DNA from: Achromobacter arsenitoxydans SY8
Lineage (GTDB): Bacteria; Pseudomonadota; Gammaproteobacteria; Burkholderiales; Burkholderiaceae_B
Direction of reading: 5' to 3'
DNA: 64,000 nucleotides
NCBI RefSeq assembly: GCF_000236785.1
Contig: NZ_AGUF01000052.1
Span: 62,001-126,000, forward strand
Shown: one piece after another, positions 27,513 through 35,243 of the stretch
Layout of the letters: every line of letters begins with the position of its first letter
Position numbering within the stretch: position 1 is the first letter of the stretch
The notes under the pieces: model-generated
What the model was told of the DNA's origin: nothing
What the model saw: only the letters and a program-made list of their open reading frames with translations
Database searches by the model: none
Translations under genes and position numbers: made by a program

Positions 27513-27935
27513 TCACTGCACCAGGTTTCTGTTATTGGGTAGTAGCGGCCTCAGTAGAAATTCAATGTCCCAACCCTTTGCTGTGGCATTGGCAACCACT
27601 CGACACAGCTGTTCAATCTGGTGGTCGAGGGCAGCTTGGAGCGCCGTATTCTCGTTCTCCAACTCTCGGATCCGTTCGGCCTGATTTCTTCGCTGTGTTC
27701 TCGGGGTCACTGCTCCGCAAGCATCCAGCTGCATCTGAATAGCAAGGTGAATTCTTTGCTTGCGGGCCGCAGTGTGTAGCGTGGACCTACTGTTTAAACC
27801 TAGCCTAGTAGTAAGAGCCGAGAATGAAATAGGGGAATTATCCAGGCCATCAGCGAGCATTGATTCCAGCTCCCTATCCAAGAGCTCGTCCAAAGCCAAT
27901 CCTTTGGCTCGCGTCCGCTTTTTTTTCATTTCCAT
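27513..27935 (-). CDS. Small coiled-coil protein of the recombinase module (TnpC/DUF6262-like)
   Basis: A 140-residue basic protein. It starts MEMKKKRTRAKG, has a predicted DNA-binding-like region ISFSALTTRLGLNSRSTLHTAARKQRI in the middle and a coiled coil AERIRELENENTALQAALDHQIEQL near the C terminus. Its ATG overlaps the stop of the third recombinase gene (TGATG), so it is translationally coupled. Size and position match TnpC of Tn554, an accessory protein affecting insertion orientation and frequency; this equivalence is inferred from gene order. Confidence 0.7.
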   Translation of the reverse strand: MEMKKKRTRAKGLALDELLDRELESMLADGLDNSPISFSALTTRLGLNSRSTLHTAARKQRIHLAIQMQLDACGAVTPRTQRRNQAERIRELENENTALQAALDHQIEQLCRVVANATAKGWDIEFLLRPLLPNNRNLVQ

Positions 27936-29932
27936 CAGACAGAACTTCCCCTTTTGGCCTTTATTGACGTAGCGGCACCTTTCGCACCGGGAAAAACCGG
28001 TATCGGATTGAGCGTTGATACCTGCGGACCGAGCGCTATTGCTTTGCGAATACCCACAATCTTTCGCTTTTGCTCCTCTACCCACTTGTCCGCGCCGGCT
28101 TCGACGTCTGATTCCGCTTCCATTTTCTGCAATACTTGTAGGTTTAGCTGCAGAAGCTTCTTAAGATTATCCGCTTCTCGTGCATCATTCGTCCGGTGCA
28201 AATGCCCACAGTTATCAAAGCACTGGAGGTGCTTGGTACAAGGTTCTCGCGAAAAGTCGTTCGTACAAATTCCCCAAAGAGTAACGTGCACCCCTCCAGC
28301 ATGCGTCTCTAGAAATGCTTCTGCCTCAACCGGATCTCGCGCGGCGAGATCATGGTAGGTCTCGGCAAGCGCTCCACGAATCCTGCCGCTGACGATACCG
28401 GCCTGTAGATACTTAACCTTTTCGTGGTACGACTGGAATTCCACGAAGGCGGAATGAAACTTCAGCTCGGTATCCAAGGCCACATGTTGATAGTAACTAT
28501 TTTGGCGTATGTCCTTGCGACCCATGGCTAATGCTTGTTGAATCTCAGTCATTCCGCCAAGCTTGTACAGGGTGTTCCGCCAGTGTCTCGATTGGTGTGT
28601 ACGCAGGGATATCCGGCTACCGTCGGCCTCGGTCAGCCTTCGACGATCAAATATTGACTCGGCAGATTCGATATTTCCTAGAGCACCGCTGATATCGGTG
28701 AAGGACACGAGCCGAGGCAGCAGATAGTTGACGGATTCGTCGCGCTCCTTAAACCGAAAATATCCTGTGAACGCAATCGCGAGGCATGCATGTAATTCCA
28801 GGATTACCTTTCCATCTTTTTTTAGCGCAGCTTGAGGTGGCCGCCGAGCCATGAAAGCTCTCTCGACATCTCCGGCAAGATACTCTGGTTCTCTCGCAAC
28901 GATGCGAACAGGTTGCACCCCGAGCTTTCTAAGAAGACGATCTAGATTATAGGCTTTCGAAGCTCCGACAAATCGATGCACCAAAGACCGCGGCACGATC
29001 TCTTGAGGTGAAATATCCCACAATCTACCGGGATTATCGTGTTGCCAAGCCGCTGTCTTGCGCACATTTCGCGTCAGGAAAGTCAGCCGCTCGACAGCGC
29101 GTTTTGCCAGGGGAACGTCCGAATCCGCTAACCAATGAACGCGAGACTCGAATCCCTTTTCTGGAAAATATCGAATTCCGCATTCCGTATAAGGAGAAGC
29201 CTCTTCATTGTCTTTTGATATAACTGAATTATTACGATCTCGTACGTCTCTTTCGATCCAGCAGTCTAGAGGAATGAGCAGAGATTCATTTATTCTTGTT
29301 CCGAGAGCAATGTGCAAGTCGATGATTCGCAATAATATTTCTTCCCGCTCATTAATGGGGCTATTGGTACATTGCGCATACGCGACCATTGCTTCCTTAC
29401 TTGGCAGTTTGGAAGGTAAGGCCTCCCGTTCTGCCTTGGGATCGTGACGCAACCTGGGGGCCGGCGCCGAGACTCCAGAGACGAAACCGATCGGCTGTGT
29501 GGTTAATTTATATTTATCAATGAGGCTGCCCAAGACCTCAAGGCAATTAGCGGCATCATAGAGATTCTTGTAATTTTGGCGTTTCAGGCGTTCCACGACA
29601 TCGTGAAACCGATCGTTTGTAAGGTCTGCTGGGTCTGCGCAGCGCGTCGAGGGCAAAACGTCGTACAAACGTCTTATTCCAATCAAGTAAGCATTTAACG
29701 CGGCGAACTTTGGCCGTTTCTGCTGATGGACCGCAAGAAACAAGGCTTTAGAAAAATCGCTAAATTTTTCGGGTAGGGGAGTGACAGTACCTAGAATTGT
29801 GAAGGGGAACTGCCTCGATTTCACACCTCTGACTTCAAGCCAGTCATCCGCACACCAATGGGAATCCTCCCAGTTTCCGGGGATTTTTACGGCATCGAAG
29901 TACTTGCGTTGGCGAGAAATGAATTCGTCCAT
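27935..29932 (-). CDS. Large tyrosine recombinase (TnpB-like), third gene of the module
   Basis: A 665-residue site-specific recombinase. Catalytic pieces are visible: the box I arginine in LGTRINESLL, the box II H-x-x-R as THQSRHWRNTL, and the nucleophile tyrosine in SYYQHV about 30 residues later; the usual LGH is replaced by MGRKD. The C terminus has a cysteine/histidine cluster (ICTNDFSREPCTKHLQCFDNCGHLH) that may bind zinc. ATG 29932 lies two bases after the preceding gene's stop. Length matches Tn554 TnpB (about 630 residues). Composition is AT-rich compared with the chromosome. Confidence 0.82.
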   Translation of the reverse strand: MDEFISRQRKYFDAVKIPGNWEDSHWCADDWLEVRGVKSRQFPFTILGTVTPLPEKFSDFSKALFLAVHQQKRPKFAALNAYLIGIRRLYDVLPSTRCADPADLTNDRFHDVVERLKRQNYKNLYDAANCLEVLGSLIDKYKLTTQPIGFVSGVSAPAPRLRHDPKAEREALPSKLPSKEAMVAYAQCTNSPINEREEILLRIIDLHIALGTRINESLLIPLDCWIERDVRDRNNSVISKDNEEASPYTECGIRYFPEKGFESRVHWLADSDVPLAKRAVERLTFLTRNVRKTAAWQHDNPGRLWDISPQEIVPRSLVHRFVGASKAYNLDRLLRKLGVQPVRIVAREPEYLAGDVERAFMARRPPQAALKKDGKVILELHACLAIAFTGYFRFKERDESVNYLLPRLVSFTDISGALGNIESAESIFDRRRLTEADGSRISLRTHQSRHWRNTLYKLGGMTEIQQALAMGRKDIRQNSYYQHVALDTELKFHSAFVEFQSYHEKVKYLQAGIVSGRIRGALAETYHDLAARDPVEAEAFLETHAGGVHVTLWGICTNDFSREPCTKHLQCFDNCGHLHRTNDAREADNLKKLLQLNLQVLQKMEAESDVEAGADKWVEEQKRKIVGIRKAIALGPQVSTLNPIPVFPGAKGAATSIKAKRGSSV

Positions 29933-29934
29933 GA

Positions 29935-31428
29935 TCAATGCGATCCTTCGATATGAGCTTTGCAGCGCTCCAAAATATCGCTTGCATGTTCGATTGTTTT
30001 TTCCAATTGCAATACGACTTTGTTTTCGCCCAAATCAAGGGATTGATCAAGCATAAGCTGTACTTCACTGCGCAGCGCAGCAATTACGTTGTCGTGTTCG
30101 CCGTTAATAAAGGGCTGAAACTTCCTGCAGGTGTAGCATGAGTAAATAGGATTTTTGCTGCATGCAGTATCGACGTCTAGTCCACATACTCCGATGTTCC
30201 CGATGTACCGTGTGGCAACGACTCCGCGAACAATCGTCGCCGAATCAGTGGCATCATGGCGATGAACTAGAGCCCCCGTCATAAGGCTCATTAACTCCTT
30301 GTAAGTCGCATTCTTTCCAAGCGCTCTAGCCTTGATTTTTGCAATTGCGGGAGTCGCCTGGACGTAGTATCGGGCAGCGATCTTTGTTGTGTGGTCCAGC
30401 ATGTCGGAAATCAAGTCGCCAGGGGTACCTTGATCGGCCAGCTTCTGCGCCATGTTATGTCGGAGAAAGGTGCTTGTACCTGGACTGAGCTTCGCTTGCT
30501 GACACATCCATACGATTGCGTTGCGTATGAGTTCACCAGATACTCGCCGGTTACCTGAATCGACAAAGAGTGGCAGTTCCTCAACCTCTGCGCCAAAATT
30601 CTTAACTCGTAGTGCAATAAGGTTTTTGAGCTTCTTGGCAAGAACCTCTGAAACAACGCGATTTCTATATGATGATTTGTAGCTTCGCTGCTTCAGGCGA
30701 ATAATTTTGAGATGAAAGTAGCTAACGCCATTCGGTCCAACGACCTCGACCAGATGATTCCCATCTACTCCCGCAACCTGCTCTGTACGCAGACCTAGCT
30801 CCCAATTCAGATGCACCATGACGTTGTCACGGAAGGCGAAGTAGCTCGAGTCATCGGCCGTGTTTTCGAGAGCAGCGACAAACAGACTTTCCTCTGCTGC
30901 TGTAAAGACGCTATTGCGTAGCTTTACGGACTTATATGATTCTGCTTCGGGCGCTGCAATATCGTCCAAAAAAGAAGATATCTCACGCGTGAAGCCAGCT
31001 ATTTTCTTGAGCGACGCCCAACGATAAAAAACCCGAAAAACGAGAAATATATCTCGCTTTGCTTGAAAACCACCTAGGATAGCCAGGCACGCCTCTGCCG
31101 ACCATGGGAAGGGGTGCCTTTCCAACACGTCTTGGTTGCTCATCAACAGCTTGAAGTTTCCATCCGCTGTTAAGGGCGAATTCGCTGAGAGGCGGTACCA
31201 AATAAAGCGACGCATCGCGTCTTTCACCCGGTGCTCAAGCCTACATTTTCGCCAGTCGATCGAGCAGTAACGCTCATGCATCCAGGTATCTCCACTCGTA
31301 TCGACGAAAATGCCATCTTCTACGAAGCGAGTTCGAATGCGTACTTTTGGCGGAACGCAATTATGGGAACTATCTATCTCTGCGCTAAATAGATTTGGTT
31401 CGATTTTCTCAATAAATCGTTGTTTCAT
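29935..31428 (-). CDS. Tyrosine recombinase, second gene of the module
   Basis: A 497-residue recombinase. Box I arginine is in ELGLRTEQVAGV; box II reads STFLRHNMAQKLADQG, so the first histidine of H-x-L-R-H is replaced by threonine; LDHTTKIAARYYV carries the later histidine and the candidate tyrosine. A cysteine-rich tail (CGLDVDTACSKN then CYTCRKF) resembles a zinc ribbon. Its ATG overlaps the stop of the first recombinase (TAATG). Tn554 has no counterpart of this third recombinase, so the element is of an expanded type. Confidence 0.8.
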   Translation of the reverse strand: MKQRFIEKIEPNLFSAEIDSSHNCVPPKVRIRTRFVEDGIFVDTSGDTWMHERYCSIDWRKCRLEHRVKDAMRRFIWYRLSANSPLTADGNFKLLMSNQDVLERHPFPWSAEACLAILGGFQAKRDIFLVFRVFYRWASLKKIAGFTREISSFLDDIAAPEAESYKSVKLRNSVFTAAEESLFVAALENTADDSSYFAFRDNVMVHLNWELGLRTEQVAGVDGNHLVEVVGPNGVSYFHLKIIRLKQRSYKSSYRNRVVSEVLAKKLKNLIALRVKNFGAEVEELPLFVDSGNRRVSGELIRNAIVWMCQQAKLSPGTSTFLRHNMAQKLADQGTPGDLISDMLDHTTKIAARYYVQATPAIAKIKARALGKNATYKELMSLMTGALVHRHDATDSATIVRGVVATRYIGNIGVCGLDVDTACSKNPIYSCYTCRKFQPFINGEHDNVIAALRSEVQLMLDQSLDLGENKVVLQLEKTIEHASDILERCKAHIEGSH

Positions 31429-32669
31429 TATCCCCGCCCATTTCTAGTGGCGTCCTCCCAGGCCGCATTAACTCGGTCCTGATTCTCTTGATTCGCTTGT
31501 TCCGCGATCCATTTTGCCGCATAACGCTGCGGCATTTTTGAATTCAGCTGCCAGCCGCACAGATATCTCAACTCGTCTGTAGCACGTTCAATTTCAACCT
31601 TGGTTTTATCCACCCGCCAATCCAGATAGTTATTGCAGAATGTGTTGCGCAAGATGTGAGGATGCAGTGCGATTTTTGTGTGTTCAAAGGCGGCCTTTTT
31701 CATAACTGAAAAAAGGCTATTAAGCGCCGAAAGAGAGAGCGGAGAGCCTCGCTCAGAAGTAAATAAGAACTGATGAGATAGGCGACTGCGCCTGCCTTCT
31801 CGGATAGGACGACGCTCCATCTGGATATATTTCTCTATATCCAGGAACAGTGATCCACTAATTCCGACGGTACGAGGAAGCGTTTTCTGAGCGGGAGGAA
31901 TTGCGCGTATCTCAGATGGATCGTCGGGCATTCGTCGTAGAACCACGTAAAATCCTTCATCTTTTTCGACGACATCCGTGGTTTTGAGCTTAAGTAGTTC
32001 TCCGCGGCGCGCTCCCGTCTCAACAAAAAGCCGGAAGATTAGCCAGTTGCGAACCCGGGCGTTGCGACGAAAAGGATTATTGCTCGCTCGCGGATGGAGA
32101 ATAAGTAGAACAGCATGCAGATCCTGGCTGTCGAGTCCTTTCATTTCCGCGACTGACGCTCCGCCAAGATAGAGTGCGTCAAAACCAGACCGAATTCGGT
32201 CTTTTAAGGCCAATATTCGCTCACCTACCGGTGTCGCTGGCGCTTTAGGCAGATATCGTTCGGCGGCCCACGTCAGGAACATCTGGACAGTGTGGAGATA
32301 CCCATTGAAGCTTGTGGGATGAAGCCAGTCATCGGCGTCCTTCGATCGAGGTTTTCCGATTCGACCAACGATTTTGGTCGTCACGCGTCCGGTCCGGAGC
32401 CAGAATCCAAAGTGTTCTATTCTATTTATGACAAGATCTACTTGGCCGGCAAGGGCAAGCTCATCAAAGTCGCGACCGAGTTCACAGAATGTCCATTGGT
32501 ATAGCCATTTGAAAATCTGGACATCTCGGCGCAAAGTGCTGACCGCGCGGTGACGGCGGCGCAAGACTGTGTAGATCAGAGGAAGTATTGCCGGTGTTTG
32601 GTGAGGTGTTCTGCACAGCACCGGAAAAACCTCCCCGTGATTAAAACGGGTGTTATGAACTTCAAACAT
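31428..32669 (-). CDS. Tyrosine recombinase, first gene of the module (TnpA-like)
   Basis: A 413-residue recombinase that begins the leftward transcription unit. Box I is GARRGELLKLKTTDVV, box II is HPHILRNTFCNNYLD, and LCGWQLNSKMPQRYAAKW supplies the tryptophan/histidine position and catalytic tyrosine. All main catalytic residues appear present, so this is the best candidate for the active recombinase. ATG 32669 has GGAT six bases before it; a TTG five codons upstream is an alternative start. It corresponds in place to Tn554 TnpA. Confidence 0.82.
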   Translation of the reverse strand: MFEVHNTRFNHGEVFPVLCRTPHQTPAILPLIYTVLRRRHRAVSTLRRDVQIFKWLYQWTFCELGRDFDELALAGQVDLVINRIEHFGFWLRTGRVTTKIVGRIGKPRSKDADDWLHPTSFNGYLHTVQMFLTWAAERYLPKAPATPVGERILALKDRIRSGFDALYLGGASVAEMKGLDSQDLHAVLLILHPRASNNPFRRNARVRNWLIFRLFVETGARRGELLKLKTTDVVEKDEGFYVVLRRMPDDPSEIRAIPPAQKTLPRTVGISGSLFLDIEKYIQMERRPIREGRRSRLSHQFLFTSERGSPLSLSALNSLFSVMKKAAFEHTKIALHPHILRNTFCNNYLDWRVDKTKVEIERATDELRYLCGWQLNSKMPQRYAAKWIAEQANQENQDRVNAAWEDATRNGRG

Positions 32670-33236
32670 TCGGATCCACAGCAAAGAGAGTCGTAGAAGG
32701 CTACAAGGGAGCTGGGGAGCTCACAAGACCGCGTGATCATCATGAACATGACCAACATCGGACGTTTGCGACGAACGCAGCCGCTTTCCCAGGAAACCTT
32801 TGTCTTTCCTGGCTTCACACATGCGACCAAATGGGGCATAGCCGACAGTGCGACTCGGCAACGTGTCGGTAAATCAGCCGTGGGCTTCTGCACACCCGAG
32901 CCGCGCCTAAGCGCTTAGTGTCTGAAGGGCAGCAGGTGGCAGACGAGGCCCCCCCCACCCCAACTGGTCTGCGACTACGTAGCCGCGACTCTGCGCGCCG
33001 CAATGCCGAATCACTTGCAAATTGCAAACGAAAGATCGGCCGATTGAGCTCCTGTCGCAAGCTCGGGGCTGTATCGCGAGGAGATCGACAACGAACTCGG
33101 TCCGGGGCAATTGACGAAGCCTGCCTAAGACACCGAAGTGCATCCCGACGCTGACGGAATGTTGCTGACACTAATCTGTCATCTATGGGATATAGTCTGT
33201 CCGGATATCCAGAACTAACGATGCATCGACTTTTCC
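32670..33236. other. Non-coding stretch between recombinase module and arsR
   Basis: These ~570 bases separate the divergent recombinase operon and the arsR gene at 33237. No protein-like frame was recognised. It holds the twelve-base palindrome CTAAGCGCTTAG at 32907-32918 and, near its right end, the Pho-box-like repeats described separately. It may carry the recombinase promoter. Confidence 0.5.
33165..33196 (+). promoter_or_regulatory. Pho-box-like promoter before arsR
   Basis: CTGACAC-TAAT-CTGTCAT matches the PhoB half-site pair CTGTCAT-N4-CTGTCAY at about 12 of 14 positions with the correct 11-base period. Eight bases after it lies TATAGT (33191-33196), a good -10 element. A third half-site-like CTGTCCG follows at 33197. 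The arrangement suggests PhoB-dependent transcription of the arsR gene. Confidence 0.55.
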
Positions 33237-33692
33237 ATGGCCATAGCTAGCATGCCCTCGCCGGCAGTTGCGAGTCATTTCAACGCAGATCTTCCGCGCG
33301 ATGGGATGACCTTTCAGCATGCCTTAAGCGCGTTTCACGCTCTTTCCCAGCCCACTAGACTCGAGATTTTTCGTTTTCTAATGGCGAGAGAACCGGAAGG
33401 CGCGCCTGCCGGCCTTATCGCGGAGACGGTGGAGGGACCACACAATACCGTGTCTCAGCACCTGTCAGTCCTTGCTCGCGCAGGATTGATTCGAGGCGAC
33501 CGTCAAGGGCGAAGCATTATCTATCGTGCGGACGTGGGTGTCATGGGCACGCTGATGTCCTTCATGTTGACGGACTGTTGCCATGGCCATCCGGAGGCAT
33601 GTGCACCCGTCATCGCAGCGCTCGCCGGCCACTGCGACTGCGACATCGTGGTCAACAAAAAGCAGCCTACCCCAAGAAAGAAGAAGAGCTAG
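33237..33692 (+). CDS. ArsR-family regulator (N-terminally extended type)
   Basis: A 151-residue ArsR/SmtB protein with ~30 extra residues before the first helix. The recognition helix segment is EGPHNTVSQHLSVLARAGLI, and the C terminus carries a metal-binding-like cluster DCCHGHPEACAPVIA followed by HCDCD. It is a paralogue of the regulator at 52586-53008, sharing TVSQHL and the CC motif after the last helix. It is a single gene, convergent with moaA. ATG 33237 has no strong ribosome-binding site; ATG 33252 is an alternative. Confidence 0.82.
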   Translation: MAIASMPSPAVASHFNADLPRDGMTFQHALSAFHALSQPTRLEIFRFLMAREPEGAPAGLIAETVEGPHNTVSQHLSVLARAGLIRGDRQGRSIIYRADVGVMGTLMSFMLTDCCHGHPEACAPVIAALAGHCDCDIVVNKKQPTPRKKKS

Positions 33693-33709
33693 CGCGAACG
33701 TCGGTCACC

Positions 33710-34804
33710 CTAGCCTCCGATGTAGCTCATCTCGATCTTGTGCTGACGCTTTGCCACTGCGCGCACCTCTGAGTATCGATCCCCACGAGATAGCCATCGC
33801 GTCGCTAGGCGTGCGACCAAGGTTTGATCTTCCGTTTCGGCCCGCAGCATCGAGCGGATGTCGTCGCCTTGCTCGGCAAACAGACAGGTATACAGTTTGC
33901 CGTCGGCCGAAAGGCGCGCCCTTGAGCAATCACCGCAAAAGGGATGGCTCACGCTGGAGATCAGCCCAATTTCTCCCTGCCCATCCAGGTACCGCCAGCG
34001 GCGAGCAACTTCTCCCGGCGTCGCAGGCGCCACGGGCTCGAGCGGGAAGTGCATATGGATTTGCTTCAACACGTCATCGGAGGGCAGCACAGCGTGCGCC
34101 GTCCAGCCGTTGGTCGTGCCGACATCCATGAACTCGATGAAGCGTAGCGTATGGCCCGTACCGCGGAAGTGCCGCGCCATAGGCAAGATCTGGTCATCAT
34201 TGACGCCACGTTGCACCACCATGTTGATCTTGATGTGCCGAATGCCTGCATCGTGAGCCGTCGCAATTCCGTCCAAGACATCCCCCACGGATGCGGACGT
34301 ATTGGCAATCCGAGCGAATGTGGCCGGCGCGAGCGCATCGAGGCTGACATTGAGACGCCGAAGGCCGGCGGCCGCCAAAACATGTGCTTTACGCGCCAGG
34401 AGCGCGCCATTGGTCGTCATGGCCAGGTCGATTGGCTCGCCTGCAAGGGTGACAAGGCGCGCCAGCTGCGCCACGAGGTGCTCCAAGTCCTTGCGCAAGA
34501 GAGGTTCGCCACCACTCAAACGGATTTTCCGTACTCCGAGACGGATGAACGCGCGGGCTGTCCTCTCGAGTTCGTCAAAGGTCAGCAATTCATCACGGCG
34601 CAGGAACGGGTAGTCCGCCCCAAAGACCTCTCTGGGCATGCAGTACGTGCAGCGAAAGTTGCATTGATCAATCACTGAAATTCGTAAGTCTCGAAGAGGG
34701 CGTCCAAGCGTGTCTTCGGGCTGTCGATCCATCGGCAGTTCGGTTAAAGGTCCGGTCAGTTGCGAACGAGCAACTCGGCGATCAAGCAGGGGGGCTTCAA
34801 TCAT
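33710..34804 (-). CDS. moaA: MoaA, GTP 3',8-cyclase of molybdenum cofactor synthesis
   Basis: A 364-residue radical-SAM enzyme catalysing the first step of molybdopterin synthesis. The N-terminal cluster CNFRCTYCMP (C-x3-C-x2-C), the LRLSGGEP-type motif IRLSGGEPLLRKDL, the second cluster FCGDCSRARLSADGKLYTCLF and the C-terminal GG are all present. It follows the cytochrome c gene by about 80 bases in the same direction as aioBA. AioA needs a molybdopterin cofactor, so an island-borne copy probably supports arsenite oxidase assembly. The host presumably has its own copy. Confidence 0.94.
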   Translation of the reverse strand: MIEAPLLDRRVARSQLTGPLTELPMDRQPEDTLGRPLRDLRISVIDQCNFRCTYCMPREVFGADYPFLRRDELLTFDELERTARAFIRLGVRKIRLSGGEPLLRKDLEHLVAQLARLVTLAGEPIDLAMTTNGALLARKAHVLAAAGLRRLNVSLDALAPATFARIANTSASVGDVLDGIATAHDAGIRHIKINMVVQRGVNDDQILPMARHFRGTGHTLRFIEFMDVGTTNGWTAHAVLPSDDVLKQIHMHFPLEPVAPATPGEVARRWRYLDGQGEIGLISSVSHPFCGDCSRARLSADGKLYTCLFAEQGDDIRSMLRAETEDQTLVARLATRWLSRGDRYSEVRAVAKRQHKIEMSYIGG

Positions 34805-34883
34805 TTTTTGATATGTGAGTTGCTAGTAGGTCAGGGCAGGGGCCGCCAACATTAAGCGCGAACCCGCCCCATGACACGATGCG

Positions 34884-35213
34884 TCAGCCCGGCGCGCCGC
34901 TAAGGATCCAGTTCACGACCTGCTTGGCTTCGTCGGGCGAGATGCCAGGGTTGGGGGGCATCGGCACGGGCCCCCATGTGCCCGCGCTGCCATTCTTAAT
35001 TTTGCCCACGAGAAGGGTCACCGCATTGGGATCGTCCTTGAACTTGGCACCGACATCCTTGTATGACGGGCCCACGACTTTGCGGTCCACTGCATGGCAT
35101 GCCAAGCAGTTGTTCTTGCTCAGAATTGCATTGACCGCAGCGTCGGGCGCCGCCAAACAGGCAAGTGATGTAGATGCCAACCCGAGCGAAACTAGCAGCT
35201 TGATGGTACGCAT
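34884..35213 (-). CDS. Class I cytochrome c of the arsenite oxidase operon
   Basis: A 109-residue periplasmic cytochrome. It has a signal peptide ending SLACLAAP, one haem site CLACH, and an axial methionine in WGPVPMPPNPGIS, typical of cytochrome c551/c552. It lies 30 bases downstream of aioA. In other arsenite oxidisers such a cytochrome takes electrons from the Rieske subunit and hands them to a terminal oxidase. The name aioC or cytC is used for this position. Confidence 0.9.
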   Translation of the reverse strand: MRTIKLLVSLGLASTSLACLAAPDAAVNAILSKNNCLACHAVDRKVVGPSYKDVGAKFKDDPNAVTLLVGKIKNGSAGTWGPVPMPPNPGISPDEAKQVVNWILSGAPG

Positions 35214-35243
35214 GAAACTTGATTCTCCACTCGATGAAAGAAG

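Noticed and set aside
27353-32749. Shared 11-mer TCATGAACATG on both sides of the recombinase module as terminal repeats
   Set aside because: Too short; a chance match between two stretches of this size is not rare, and flanking bases do not agree.
32907-32918. Palindrome CTAAGCGCTTAG as a recombinase core site
   Set aside because: Only 12 bp, no second copy found, and such palindromes occur by chance; noted but not called.
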